Shown here piece after piece: positions 32,879 to 44,429 of a stretch of DNA of 64,000 bases. A program made the position numbers and the translations under genes. The notes beneath the pieces were generated by a model. It had not been told where the DNA came from. It saw nothing but the letters and a program-made list of their open reading frames with translations, and searched no databases. Positions within the stretch are counted from its first letter, which is position 1. Each line of letters starts with the position of its first letter. This stretch comes from Codonopsis lanceolata. Its lineage: Eukaryota; Streptophyta; Magnoliopsida; Asterales; Campanulaceae. The DNA lies in the NCBI GenBank assembly GCA_013146195.2, contig CM028377.1, positions 39,246,642 to 39,310,641 of the forward strand, written 5' to 3'.

Positions 32879-34556
32879 TTATTCCATGAGCAAATCGAAC
32901 CCCAATTCTCTAGCCTTCCCTTTTGCAAACAACTTGGTTTCTCTAGCCACGGTGTTGTTCGACTTTAATTCTTCCCCTTGAACCATATCTTTGATAGGCA
33001 TCTCTCTTGGAATTAAAACAACCTCTTGCTGTATGTCAACCATTCCGTGCGCAGCAATCAGCCCATTGTGCATACTTCCAACTCCTTTGTGCACAATATT
33101 TAGCCCACCGTGTATGCTCCCTTCTCCATTCGTAGCCTTGATGGAGTCTTCCTGTAAAACAGCCCCGAACTTTGTTTCTTTGCAATCAGCTCCGAATCCT
33201 TTCGCTAAACAAAAGTCAGACCCGAATACGAACCCTTTCTCATGAACCGATGGCATCCTCTCTTCTTCATTCCCAAGTGCACTTCGCCCCATTTCACATT
33301 TTCCTTCTTCAATTCTTTCCGTCTCTAACTTCTCTTGTTTCACCTCACGCTCATTAGCAGCCAAATCTGATTTTTGTGCCTCTTGTTTTTCCAATACTTG
33401 CATGTATTGTGTTATCAGTGGAGTCTCTTCGTCCCTTAGAGTGGGAGACGGTTTTAGTTTGAACTTCTTCCCTTCGTGTTCCACCACAAATGTATTTTCT
33501 CGACCATGGTACACCACAAATATATCAAATTGCCAAGGACGTCCTAGCAGGACGTGACAGATATCCAACGGCAATATATCGCATGTGACTTCCTATTTGT
33601 AACTCCCTATAGAAAAAGCTATTAGGGCCTACCGTGTTACCCTTATTCGTGTGTTCTTTTGGAGGCCGTAAAGATCATATGGGAGGAGATGTGCCGTAGT
33701 TGGTAACCCTAGTTTCTCGATCAGTGTAACGGACACGCCATTTGTGGAACTAGGGGTGGAATCGGGACGGGACCCGTCCCGATACCCTTCATCCCGATCC
33801 CGTCCCGATAGATTTCGGGATTTCAATTTCCTTCCCGATCTCGTTCCCGATAAGTGTCGGGACCCGACGAATCGGGATCCCGACAGTTCGGGATATAAAA
33901 ATCCCGTAATCCCGACTATAATATTTATGAACAATATTTTCTGACACTAAAATATTTTTTAAATGTCTCTATCATAATTAAGATTTCAAATTGTATATTT
34001 ACAAAGTATGCTTGAATATTTACTTAATGGTGAATATTGTTGAATCTGTCATTATGAACAAAATGCACCCCTCACTCATAAGAGAAGAACTACACTAAGT
34101 GCATAAACATGATAGACAAAAAAAACCACAATATTAATTGTGAAAATAAATTTAACAAACATCATTAACTAATTTTAGCAAACAAAAAATAGACATTGTT
34201 TAACACTCACAATATTTATAAAAAAATAATAATAAATAAATAAAAAAATTAGTCGGGACGGGTCGGGATTCGGGAATCCCGACGGGATTGATAGTCGGGA
34301 CGGGAAAAATCCCGACAAAATCAAGATCGGGATTTATCGGGATCGGGAATTGTCGGGACGGGATCGGGTCGGGCGTCGGGACGGGTCGGGAAAAACGGGA
34401 CTTTTGCCAGCCCTAGGTGGAACTTCCCCCATGGACTGCTATTACATAAACTTGGTCTCGAATCAGCCCCCGCGTTCTAAATACCTTTTCCCTTTGCTCC
34501 ATAATCTACATGACCGTTTCGCGAATAAGAATTCAGGAAAGCCGAGCTCTGCACAA
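32879..34556 (-). pseudogene. Gypsy aspartic protease split by a MITE, active site altered
   Basis: On the minus strand, starting near 34506, the frame reads VFRTRGLIRDQVYVIAVHGG, corresponding to the region before and at the D-G-G-S active site of plant Gypsy retropepsins. Here the aspartate position is histidine. The hAT MITE interrupts two codons later. After it the frame resumes (VSVTLIEKLGLPTTAHLLPY), has stops near 33629 and 33599, and continues as LDICHVLLGRPWQFDIFVV, the conserved C-terminal protease motif. It then runs through a charged spacer rich in Glu/Lys to the stop at 32879. No RT follows. Confidence 0.82.
33752..34416. mobile_element. hAT-type MITE with CGGGA-rich subterminal arrays
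   Basis: It starts AGGGGTGGAATCGGGACGGG and ends GACTTTTGCCAGCCCTAG, with GTGGAACT on both sides (33744-33751 and 34417-34424). This is an 8-bp duplication as expected for hAT. Both ends (about 33765-33915 and 34255-34400) are packed with TCGGGA/TCCCGA words in both orientations, while the centre is AT-rich and non-coding. Subterminal word arrays are usual hAT transposase-binding sites. Confidence 0.9.
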
Positions 34557-34558
34557 TC

Positions 34559-35515
34559 TGTCCCAGCTTTTATAATGAGCTTTCAGCCGATCCAAACCCT
34601 ACCTAAACAGTCCAAAAACCCTCTAAAAACCCTCAACACAATAGTCCTAAAACCTGCCAACAAAGCTGCGAACAAGCTGCCCCAAAACTACACAATCTGT
34701 CACGTTTTGGATGAACAAAACTGTCCTAAAACAGTTCACGTTTATTTTAATATTCAGGCTGCCACAAAAACGAAAATATAAAATAAAAAGAAATGGAAGG
34801 TTAGGCGGATTCACCAGTTAGACTTCACTCATTTAACGTAAAGAATTCCAACGATTGATTCTCTTTGGCTTCACTCACCTAAGAAGAAGAAATCGATTTT
34901 GGAAGAACAAACCGTGTTCTTATGGCTGTGTTTTCAACGTCAAAATCTGCTCTCTATTGATTATTAAGATGTCTTATAAAGGCTACAAAATAAACCCTAA
35001 TCTATTAATGAAAACCCTAACTAATTAGGAAATAAATAAACTAAATAAATAAAAGAAACTAAAACTAAAAAACCCTAAAATAATAAAAACGAGATTTACA
35101 TTTCAAGTACTACTAAGTGTGTCCTACTTTCTTTAGGAATGTAGAAACCGGTCTTCCTTAGCTTCCCTTTCTTGGCTGCCCTTCTTTGTTGCCCAACTGT
35201 GCCATGCAAGTCCCTTAATTTCCATGTGGTTGTTGCTTCCCTCCCTTGCCATGACTTGCATATCCCTCAACTCCTTTGTACCAGCCCAAACCATTGTAGC
35301 AATGCCTTGCTTGACCCAAACTGATTTGGATCCCCTTGTAAACCCGTGCTCATTTTGCTGAATAGGTTTGCACCCCCAAGGTTACCTTGTGCAACTTCCC
35401 AATCCATGCTAGTTGACTACTCGAATCAGCCCCTAAGAGCCATGTAATGCAAAATCTGACATTTCCCTCTTGCTTAACTTCTACCTTAGGGTAATCCTCC
35501 CTCTCACCTGTATCA
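34559..35515 (-). repeat. 5' LTR of the shrunken Gypsy element
   Basis: 957 bp; pairs with 31384-32339. The adjoining inner sequence GATTGTGCAGAGCTC is at best a weak primer-binding site. Confidence 0.88.
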
Positions 35516-36676
35516 CTTATAGTGCTTAGACAAAATAAGACAATTCGTTTTGTTAAACTCATGATTCGTATATCCTCCTTTGGTTCCTAAATAAATAATA
35601 TTTTAGAAGAAAAAAAATTACAACAAAATAAATATTGTTATAAGATTTATAAAAAAATGTTCATATTTTGCAAATATTATCCTTATTAATTACTCTCTAA
35701 TTAAAGATGTGTTGTTCAAACTTTGAGAAAAAATAAGATGATATAAACTTAAAGAGTGATGTTAAGAGAAAAGAGAAAAATAATCATGCAACTATCAACA
35801 ATAACTACACTTAGAGTAGATCTTGTGTAAGATAGTGCCCTTATTAATTAATCTCTTGCACTTATGAAAGAAGAAACTTGGTTTTGATAATTTGATCGTA
35901 AAACGGTTATAATACATTTGTTTTTAAAAAAGTGTCTTGTTTGACGTGTTTTACAAATTAAAAAAATTAATTAATTTAATATATTATAAATATTGGTATA
36001 ATTTGTATTTTTCTTAGAAACCCATATACAAGCAAGATCCAATATTAAAGTCGTAAAAAATTAATGATAAAATAATAAAAATATCTTCTGATAAAAAATA
36101 TTAGATATTTGACTTTTTTTAAAGGAAGAAAATTGAAAGATGAATACTTTATCTTCTTAGTGCATGTGTGTGAGTGTGTTTGGCAGCTTTAAAGGGAATG
36201 TCACATAATCTTATTTTCACCATTTATTTGTATCATTTTACGATCCACTAATTGAGAAGTCTTTGACCAATGTATGCTCCATGATAATTGTATTTTATTT
36301 ATTTATTTGGTTTGTAAAAATACACTTATTTTTGTTCGAAAAATATAATCACTTCATACCTAAAAGATAAGTATCCACTTTCTAATATTTTCTCTTTTAT
36401 AAGCTATATTTACCATTTTAACATTAATTTAATTTTCACTTTATCTGATGGACCCTATTTCATATGAAATTCTTTAGAAAACACACATTATCTTAACATT
36501 TATAATTTGTAAAATAGTTCTTTCGGAGACATCCCTTAATTTATAATATTGTCAATTATCTTTTTCTTAATATGTTCGTCGATTAAACATGACACTCTTT
36601 TACAAACAAAGAGAATATATATGTTTTATTGGAAAACCACAAACTTATCTTTGAAATATATATATATATATATATT

Positions 36677-36911
36677 CTATCTGTCCTAAAATTATTGTTT
36701 TGTATAATCCGACACACAGATTAAAAAAAATCATTATTGAAATTATTAAAATTAGTATAATGTGTAGTTTCTTTTAAACATCGCGTAAATATGGTCCATA
36801 ATTAAATTAGGAAGAAAAATGAAAATAAAATGATAAAACTATTGTTCTTAAAAAAAAAGAAACTTTCAACAAGATAATTATTTTGAGACGGATGAAAAAA
36901 AACATAAAGTA
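36677..36911. mobile_element. Stowaway MITE, family A, decayed copy
   Basis: Shares CCTAAAATTATTGTTTTGTATAATCCGACACACAGATTAA-type sequence order with 29347-29604 and ends near GATAATTATTTTGAGACGGATGAAAAA. The terminal CTCCCTCC motifs are eroded. Confidence 0.7.
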
Positions 36912-37417
36912 TTTATTTATTCAAACTAGCTCATCCAAAAAAAAAGGTTAAAAAAATTAAAAAATTGTCAGGAGCTTCTCAGCTTTAAGGCATGAACTAG
37001 TGATTCTACTTATCTTGAATTCAGAACAATAACAAGGTTAAAAAGAGTGTGAGCACTTAAAAGAGTCAAAGCTGAGATCTTCCTTAAAGGTGAAAAGTGG
37101 TCAAAACCAATCATGGTGTATATTAAAAAAAATCTCATGTGGGAATGTTGGAGAAGATACAATCATTCGTATCCTCTTCTATCTCTTTAACCAACCTACT
37201 GTAGTTTTTCTTTTATTTTTATTTTAGGTTTAATTAATTAATTAATGAACTTTTATCTTTTTAATTTCATAAAACTAGCAACAAATTATTATAGATTAGC
37301 TTCACTATTTCCATTCCCAACAAAGAGTCAACCATGTTATTTCAGGATATTTTATTTCAAAATTTCTAAAATTATATCTATAATTTTCATTACATTTTAA
37401 ATTAATTAGATTTCCTG

Positions 37418-37545
37418 TAGACTGTCATACGGATCTAATTCATAATATGAAATTATGAAGTGATGAAATCTCACTTTTTCAGAACTCAACCCATCAAAAT
37501 ACGATGAAAGATACTTATAAAACTGTCTATCTTAAGTATTTACCT
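37418..37545 (-). mobile_element. Decayed foldback MITE of the GTAAGACGGTCTTAC family
   Basis: Contains ATACGGATCTAATTCATAATATGA and TCTCACTTTTTCAGAACTCAACCCATCA, matching the reverse complement of 41030-41180. The terminal inverted repeats are eroded. Confidence 0.5.
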
Positions 37546-39147
37546 TTTAAATTTATTTTTTACATTTAATAATAATATACTGATTATTTCAAATATTTTT
37601 GTAGTAATAATAAAAACTAATGCTATTTATATATCTATTAATTATAAACTTCTTAAATTTTTTAATCGAAAGAGAGGGAGTGGCATTTTGGTCATAAGAG
37701 TTAAAAGTAAATTGTTTTTAACCAGATGACTTAGTTCTATGGTGGGACACACAGTTAGGGGGCGTAGTAAGATTATGAAGATAAGGGCTCAATTCAATAT
37801 CTCCTAAAGTTTTGTTTTTTTGTTTTGTTTTTTCTTGGGGTGAGAGTGGGGGAGGTGGGCTAGGAGCCTAGGATTGCCCTCGTGAGCCCAATTTTAAGAG
37901 TTTTTGCTTTACTTTTCTCATGCTAATCAATTAATTCAGCACGATTCACACCTATTTAAAAGTATTAAGTTGAAAAGATGAAATTACTCAAAGAAACTCA
38001 AAAATAATTTTTTTAAATAAAATATTCAAAAATAGAATAATAGACTTTTGGTCTAAAACGGATGAAATATTATATTCTAGAATACTCTATTAGACTCTAC
38101 TAAATACAAAAGAATTCCACTAATTTATAGAATATTTCAAAATACTCTATGATAAACTAAAAAACTCCGAAAGACTCCACAAAATTCTAGTATAAGTGTT
38201 TCAACTTGCACACGTAATACATCTCGTGATATGGTACGTGACTGTGACATAAAACTAATTATTTTAGTCACTCTTTCTAAAAAGGAAAACACTCCCTCGA
38301 GAGTTCCCACACCTATTTATTTTAGTCATGTATAACGAACCATGGGAGGTGTGCGACTTTAGACTTATGTGGAAGTAGATTAAGGTGTGCGTAAATTGGT
38401 TCGAACAAAATATCTTACACACCCATTTTTTTTCCCTTTAAAAAAATTCGAGTTAAAATTTTATTAACTACAAAAAAAGTTACTATATATATAAAACAAA
38501 CAAAAAAAGACATAGCTTCTTAATTAATTATTGCCAAAAATGTAAACTCTCAGATTACATGACATCAAACATCAAAACTCTTAGTGACATTTTCTGGAAC
38601 TTGTCCTATGTGAGAGTGAATGGACACAATTTACTATCACTTGGCCTTAAGTTAAATTGATCTGATACACACAGTCACACATTTATCTCCCAACATACTA
38701 AAAAAGTTATTTATCTAATTAGAAAGTTAACTTAGGATAATATTCCCTCCCTTTTAAACAATTGTCCCGAGTAACTAAGGAAGTATCGAATCGTTATTAT
38801 CATGTTTTTTTTTTTTCGTTAATCTCGAAATAATTATTATATTTATAACTTTTTTTAGGATAGTATTTTTGATATTTTACATTTTTTTATATTCTAATTA
38901 TGAGTTACATACACATGAGTCATATTAATAATCAATTAGTTTTGTATCCGTGCCTATGACACGATGTTAGTTTATGCGAATAAATTATTATACGCTTGAG
39001 ATTTTGTAGGAGTTGGATCAATGTACATTATACAAAAAAGACGACTTCACGAAAATTTAAAAAAATAAAACATTTTATTCACTGTAAAATTTTGTAACTC
39101 ATCCAAAAAGAATATAATTAAGCATTCAAAAACATTCTCTTTTAATA

Positions 39148-39405
39148 CTCCCTCCGTCCCTAAATAATCGTCCTAATTGACCCGGCGCACAGTTTAAGAA
39201 AAAACAATTGACTTGATTATTTATATTGGTTTAATGTGTACTTTCCTTTAAAGCTCATGTGTATGTGGCCTATAATTAAAGTAGAGTGAAAAAGTAAGGG
39301 TAAAGTGGTAAAAATGATGTTCTAAAAAGATAAGTTTCAAACTGGACAATTATTTTAGAACTGACGAAAAATAAAAGGATGACGATAATTTAAGAACGGA
39401 TTGAG
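39148..39405. mobile_element. Stowaway MITE, family A, second copy
   Basis: 258 bp, the same length as 29347-29604 and closely similar throughout. It begins CTCCCTCCGTCCCTAAATAATC between TA dinucleotides, with a mutated right end (GAACGGATTGAG). Confidence 0.9.
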
Positions 39406-39904
39406 TAATTTTTGATTGGGAGGCGTATTTATTATGTCGTAGATAATAAAATTTCAATAATTGATACAATATTAAGAATACTGTCAAATCAATAAAACTA
39501 CATAGATTTTTGTGCAGATAGATAATTGTTATTAATTCTTGGTCAAATTTTGAAAGGATAGACTTGAAGCCTCTATATCATAGCTCTAAATTAGGATGTC
39601 AAACACACCCTAAATATTCATGTCTTCTAAGAGTTAAAGTTAGCGTTGAGGGCTCTTTAACTAATATAGTGTCAATGATGCCTAGGATCATGTGAATCAC
39701 ACTAAAAGCCAAAAGGAGAAAAAGGATAACTTTGGGGGAATAAAACAGAAAAAGAAAAAGGTTTGTGGCCTTATTTCTGAAAAGCTAAAATACTTTCAGC
39801 TGTGAGTCACAAAGGAGTTTATTCCATCTGTTCTAGGGAGGGAAATGGTTTATGGTTTATGGTTTATGGTTTATGTGTAATACTTTCATTAAATTGGGTT
39901 GGTG

Positions 39905-40106
39905 TGGGAATTATGTATAATTTGTAAGGTACTTGCACTTTATTATTGGTTATTAACATCATTATGGACTTTTGGATGGGCCTGACCCAAGGTGCCCTAT
40001 TTTATATCGGATAGATATGAGAATTGTGTGTAATTTATAAGGTACTCACATTTTACTACTGGTTACTAACATCATCATGAACTTTTGGATAAGCCTGATG
40101 ACCCAA
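39905..40106 (+). repeat. Direct duplication related to an LTR/TRIM sequence
   Basis: Two copies (about 39905-39992 and 40018-40106) of TGTATAATTTGTAAGGTACT...GGATGGGCCTGACCCAAG. A third, inverted relative lies at 40918-41000 (ACACAATTTTTACACCTATCCGATGTGAGATAGG). The parent element is not identifiable. A 45-bp class direct duplication (AGATATTAGATCTTAG) follows at 40145-40205. Confidence 0.6.
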
Positions 40107-40245
40107 GGTAATGCGTGTTTAGTAGGCTAGTATGAACAACACGTAGATATTAGATCTTAGCTAGCCAAGACTGGCCAAGATGTAGATATTAGATCTTAGT
40201 TAGTCAAGACTGGCCCACTGAAGCACACAACACATTGGATCATAA

Positions 40246-40891
40246 GAGCATCTCCAATGTACAAATTCTTCCCACAAATTCTTAACTGGGTCCCACCACA
40301 CATACATTTTTTCTTTTTTCTTTACTTAAGAATTCATCTTATTGTATACGATTCTTAACATATTCTTAACTGGTCAGCCACCTCATTAACTTTACATTTT
40401 ATTCTTATTTTTATACTTTTCAACAAATAAATTTATTTCACGTTAAATATTTAAATATTTCGTATACATAATTAATTTATAAATTAAGACAAAAATTAAT
40501 TTAAAAATAATAAATTACATTATTATTTTTAAATTTTATAAGTTATGATTTATTTAATAAATTATCTATAAAACAAAAGAAAAAAATGTTTTTTTTAAAA
40601 AAGTACAAACGGTCACATTGTTTTTAAAAAAAAACGTTTTTTTTGTTTGATGCCAGCCGGCCCACCTCCGCTGCCTTAGACGCGCCTGATCCGCGCGTGT
40701 CATACACGCGCCCTCTACAATGCGTGTGTGCGACCCACTCTCCAGTGACTTCAATTCTTGAATTTTTGGTTTCTTAATTAAGAAACTAAAATTCTCTCTC
40801 CTCCTTAGAATTCATTAAGAATTCAACATTGGGAAGGAAACTTGGATTCTTAATGGAAGAATCCATTAAGAAACATACAATGGAGGTGCTC
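40246..40891. mobile_element. PIF/Harbinger (Tourist-like) MITE
   Basis: 646 bp bounded by GAGCATCTCCAATGTACAAA and the inverse CATACAATGGAGGTGCTC, with TAA on both sides (40243-40245 and 40892-40894). Three-base TAA duplications are the Harbinger signature. AATTCTTAA-type words recur near both ends. The short GC-rich core (40650-40740) has no credible ORF. Confidence 0.88.
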
Positions 40892-41029
40892 TAAGGTCCA
40901 CCACAAGCTCATCTAAAAGTTTATGGATGATATTGATACTCAGTAGTAGAGTGTGACCACCTCATAAATTGTACACAATTTTTACACCTATCCGATGTGA
41001 GATAGGAGAATTACATTATGTTATTGGCA

Positions 41030-41180
41030 AAAATTTAGATAAGACGGTCTTACGAAAATATTTTCTGTAAAATTAATCATTTTTATTCGACTCATCATAT
41101 ATTGATGGGTTGATTCGTAAAAAAAGTGAGACTTCATCTTACGAATTAAGATCCGTAAGATCGTCTTATCGAAAATTTAC
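41030..41180. mobile_element. Foldback MITE with GATAAGACGGTCTTACG termini
   Basis: About 150 bp. The ends AAAATTTAGATAAGACGGTCTTACG and CGTAAGATCGTCTTATCGAAAATTT are inverted repeats. A second, decayed copy is at 37418-37545. The superfamily is not assignable from the ends alone. Confidence 0.7.
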
Positions 41181-41423
41181 TCTAATTTTGAAGGGTTGAA
41201 AATGAAAAAAATGGCTCGAACCGGAGAAGATCTATACCTCTATAGGGTGTAGGTTTATTTGCGAGTGAGAGGATGCCAAAGGGCACATGTCTTCCTCGAC
41301 TCTTATCCCTTCATTCCCCCGTCTTTTCCCATCCCTTCACATGTGAACACATGTTCCTGCATGTTTACATCCACATGGTCCTAACCACTCCCTCCTTCTT
41401 AACTAGATTAGGGACAGAGTTAT

Positions 41424-41426
<3 letters not shown>

Positions 41427-41464
<38 letters not shown>
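41427..41464 (+). repeat. (CT)n microsatellite
   Basis: About 19 CT units. It creates a serine-leucine run in an otherwise meaningless frame. Confidence 0.95.
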
Positions 41465-41465
<1 letters not shown>

Positions 41466-41559
41466 GGTCATATAGCTTCTTCTTTTTTTCCAATTATTTA
41501 GGGTCGTAGTCGTATGCATAAATCATTTTTTGTCATTCGTTTCGCTCCAAAACTAATAT

Positions 41560-41913
41560 CATCCGCAATGTTAAATTTAAAGTCAATTTTTTATACAACT
41601 TTTTAATTGGATTCTATTGTTATTTATATATTTTTTTCTTTTTACTTACTTAAAAATAAATCTTCTCATTCTATAATCTTCTTACATAACTTCTTACGCA
41701 AAAATATTAAATTTAATACTATCCCAAATAAAATAAAAAACTCTCCCCCCCCCACACACCCTTCTAACAGTCGCCCACTTCCTTTAAATTTTTAAACAAA
41801 AAGCAACTTCTTAATTAAGAAGTTATTTCTCTCTCCCTCTCTTAAGTGAACAATAGATGACATGGATCAATGCACTAAGAAATTCTCATATGATACATTG
41901 GGAATGCTCTAAA
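41560..41913. mobile_element. Possible decayed Harbinger-type MITE
   Basis: The right end ACATTGGGAATGCTCTAAAG resembles the inverse of GAGCATCTCCAATG, and the left start CATCCGCAATGTTAAA is a weak partner. A run of C (41744-41753) and CTTCTTAATTAAGAAG lie inside. The flanks share TTTTTGTCATTCGTTT(C/T)GCTCC (41529 and 41927). Confidence 0.35.
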
Positions 41914-42529
41914 GTCATTAATTTTTTGTCATTCGTTTTGCTCCAAAACAAGATCATCAAACACACTCCTTCATATCTCTCTTTAATTTTAAAGAAATTT
42001 CTGTCTTTAGTTTTGAATACTTTTAGTGTCAATTTCTAATTGATCGTTCCTTTTTAGATTCGTGATGAAAATTAAGTAACGTGACATTTAAAATTTATAT
42101 TTCTCTAATATATAGATGGGTACACATTAGATATTAGATCTTCGATACAGTTTCTAAGAGTATGTCATGTTTGATTCAGTAAACAGATTTTATGTTGACT
42201 TTATTATAAAAATAAGATAATGTGTGTTTTTTTAGATACCCGGGCAAGAGTGAGACTCATCAATTACAATGAGATCAAATAATAAGTGATAAAATGATAG
42301 AGGTAACTATTAGAGATTAATATGTCTGGTAATTATCCTTTATATGATTCATTCCTTAAAAAATATATTTTGGGGGAAATTTCAAGTGGGTATAATTTTG
42401 AAAACATGTTTTCATCTAGGACCATTAATTTTTTGTACATTTCATAAAACTACAAATTGCTTGTCAAAGGACAAAAATGCCACTAATGAAAACAAAGCTG
42501 ATCCGGCATTTTGGATGACCAATATAATC

Positions 42530-43960
42530 CAGAAACTCTGATGTCAATCCCTGGCATGAGGATACATTTGACAGGATTTTGGAGGACCAAAATCAATCCA
42601 GAAAGTCCGATGCCAATCCCTGGCATCAGGATGCATTTGACTTGATTTTTGAGGACCAAATTAAATCCAGAAAGTCTGATGCCAAGCACTGGCATCAGGA
42701 TGCATTTGACTTGATTTTGGAGGATCAAATTAAATCCAGAAAGTCTGATGTCAAGCACTGGCATCAGGATGCATTTGACTTGATTTTGGAGGACCAAATT
42801 AAATCCAGAAAGTCTGATGCCAAGCACTGGCATCAGGATGCATTTGACTGGATTTTGGAGGACCAAATTAAATCCAGAAAGTCTGATGCCAAGCACTGGC
42901 ATCAGGATGCATTTGACTGGATTTTGGAGGATCAAAATCAATCCAGTAAGTATGATGCCAAGCACTGGCATCAGGCTGCCTTTAACTTGATTTTGGAGGA
43001 TCAAAATCAATCCAGAAAGTCTGATGCCAAGCACTGGCATGCATTTGACAGGATTTTGGAGGACCAAAATCAATCCAGAAACTCTGATGCCAAGCACTGG
43101 CATCAGGATGCATTGACAGCATTTTGGAGGACCAAATTAAATCCAGAAAGTCTGATGCCAAGCCCTGGCATCAGGATGCATTTAACATTATGCAGGGCCA
43201 AAATGAATCCAGAAAGTCTGATGTCAAGCCCTGGCATCAGGATGCATTTGACTTGATTTTGGAGGATCAAAATCAATCTAGAAACTCTGATGCCAAGCCC
43301 TGGCATCAGGATGCATTTGACAGCATTATGTCGTACCAAAATCAATCCAGAAGCTTTGATGCCAAGCCCTGGCATCAGGATGCATTTGACAGTATTTTGG
43401 AGGACCAAATTAATTCAAAAACTCTGATGCCAAGCCATGGCATCAGGATGGATTTCACATCATTATGCAGGACCAAATTAATTCAAAAACTCTGATGTCA
43501 AGCCCTGGCATCAGGATTTATTTCACATCATTATGCAGGACCATATTAATTCAAAAACTCTGATGCCAAGCCCTGGCATCATGATGCATTTGACAGTATT
43601 ATGCAGGACCAAATTAATTCAAAAACTCTGATGCCAAGCCCTGGCATCATGATGGATTTCACATCATTATGCAGGACCAAATTAATTCAAAAACTCTGAT
43701 GCCAAGCCCTGGCATCAGGATTTATTTCACATCATTATGCAGAACCAAATTAATTCAAAAACTCTGATGCCAAGCCCTGACATCAGGATGCATTTGACAT
43801 CATTATCGCAGGACCAAATTAATTCAAAACTCTGATGCCAAGCCCTGGCATCAGGATGGATTTGACAGTATTTTGGAGGACCAAATTAATCCAAAAACTC
43901 TGATGCCAAGCCCTGGCATCAGGATGGATTTCACAGCATTATGCAGGACCAAATTAATTC
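42530..43960 (+). repeat. 69-bp minisatellite, about 21 copies, each with a hairpin core
   Basis: The unit is about 69 bp (steps of TGATGCC at 42675, 42744, 42813, 42882, 42951, 43020; occasional 65-68). Each unit contains TGATGCCA-AGC(A/C)C-TGGCATCA, an 8-bp inverted repeat with a 5-base loop. Copies fall in blocks: the left half has TTTTGGAGGACCAAATTAAATCCAG, the right half ATTATGCAGGACCAAATTAATTC. Because 69 is a multiple of three, frames stay open on both strands (225 codons at 42579-43256 plus; 206 codons at 42483-43103 minus). These need not be genes. Confidence 0.96.
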
Positions 43961-44047
43961 AACATTTTACGATTACAAAACAAAATACAGTAACACAAAC
44001 ATGGAATATACATAAAAATTTAATTATCACATTTTCAAACAAATTTG

Positions 44048-44319
44048 TCATTGTTTTTTGTTGTCGCCTTTCAAAATAAATGTTTCAGCCATCTTTACCC
44101 TATATTTAACAGCATCAATACTACTAGGAATCATTTGTCCTCTTAGCAAACACTCAATTAAAAAACATACAAAAACACCACAATCTTCTGTGTTAGGATT
44201 TTGTTGTGGTGATTTTTCAAATCTTCCAATGCTGCATTTGAATTTAGGCTTGTTCAGATCCTTGTATTGTCCAGGAAAGAAATTCACAAGTGTTTTCATT
44301 CTGCGTTCAACATAATTTA
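44048..44319 (-). pseudogene. Ulp1-type SUMO protease C-terminal fragment (peptidase C48)
   Basis: The minus-strand frame from a plausible splice acceptor (TTTGTAG, 44319) encodes about 90 residues. It contains the C48 signature in which glutamine and catalytic cysteine are close together (SPQQNPNTEDCGVFVCFLIE). A basic tail and a stop follow at 44048. The family deconjugates SUMO; in plants Ulp1 domains are often carried by MULE and CACTA elements. The catalytic His and Asp regions, which should lie upstream, are not recognisable in 44320-44600. It is therefore a remnant, consistent with the enclosing probable MULE. Confidence 0.75.
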
Positions 44320-44429
44320 CCTACAAAGAAAATAACCAATAAAACTTAATCTAAAGACATTACTTAAAAGAAAATACTAATAAAATAAAATACATTACTA
44401 ATAAAATTCAAGCATAGTGCTTACATGAA

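Larger units (their letters stand above)
31384..35515 (-). mobile_element. Shrunken Gypsy retrotransposon (protease only) with nested hAT MITE
   Basis: LTR pair 31384-32339 and 34559-35515 (956-957 bp), both TGATAC...GGGACA on the minus strand. A polypurine-like GAAAGGGAGTA precedes the left (3') LTR. Between them only a retropepsin and its spacer are coded; gag, RT and integrase are missing, so it is non-autonomous. The 5-bp flanks (AAATC and CTTAT) do not match, so a target duplication is not supported. A 665-bp MITE at 33752-34416 splits the protease. Confidence 0.85.
35516..39146. other. AT-rich gene-free spacer
   Basis: 3.6 kb of AT-rich sequence without credible ORFs. It contains a (TA)n run near 36656-36673, a decayed Stowaway copy (36677-36911) and a decayed foldback MITE (37418-37545). 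I see nothing else. Confidence 0.6.

Noticed and set aside
31384..35515. A 5-bp target duplication for the shrunken Gypsy element
   Set aside because: AAATC on the left and CTTAT on the right do not match; the AATC next to the inner right LTR end is probably chance.
35516..42373. A hidden host gene in the long AT-rich region
   Set aside because: All frames over 60 codons are low-complexity, MITE-derived or microsatellite-derived; no splice-linked coding pattern was seen.
42579..43256. 225-codon plus-strand frame (and 206-codon minus frame 42483-43103) as a repeat protein gene
   Set aside because: Both strands are open only because the 69-bp unit is a multiple of three; no start context, promoter or conservation evidence favours either. 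Kept as a repeat.
42530..43960. A CRISPR array
   Set aside because: The units are contiguous and near-identical over all 69 bp with no unique spacers, and the context is a plant nuclear genome.
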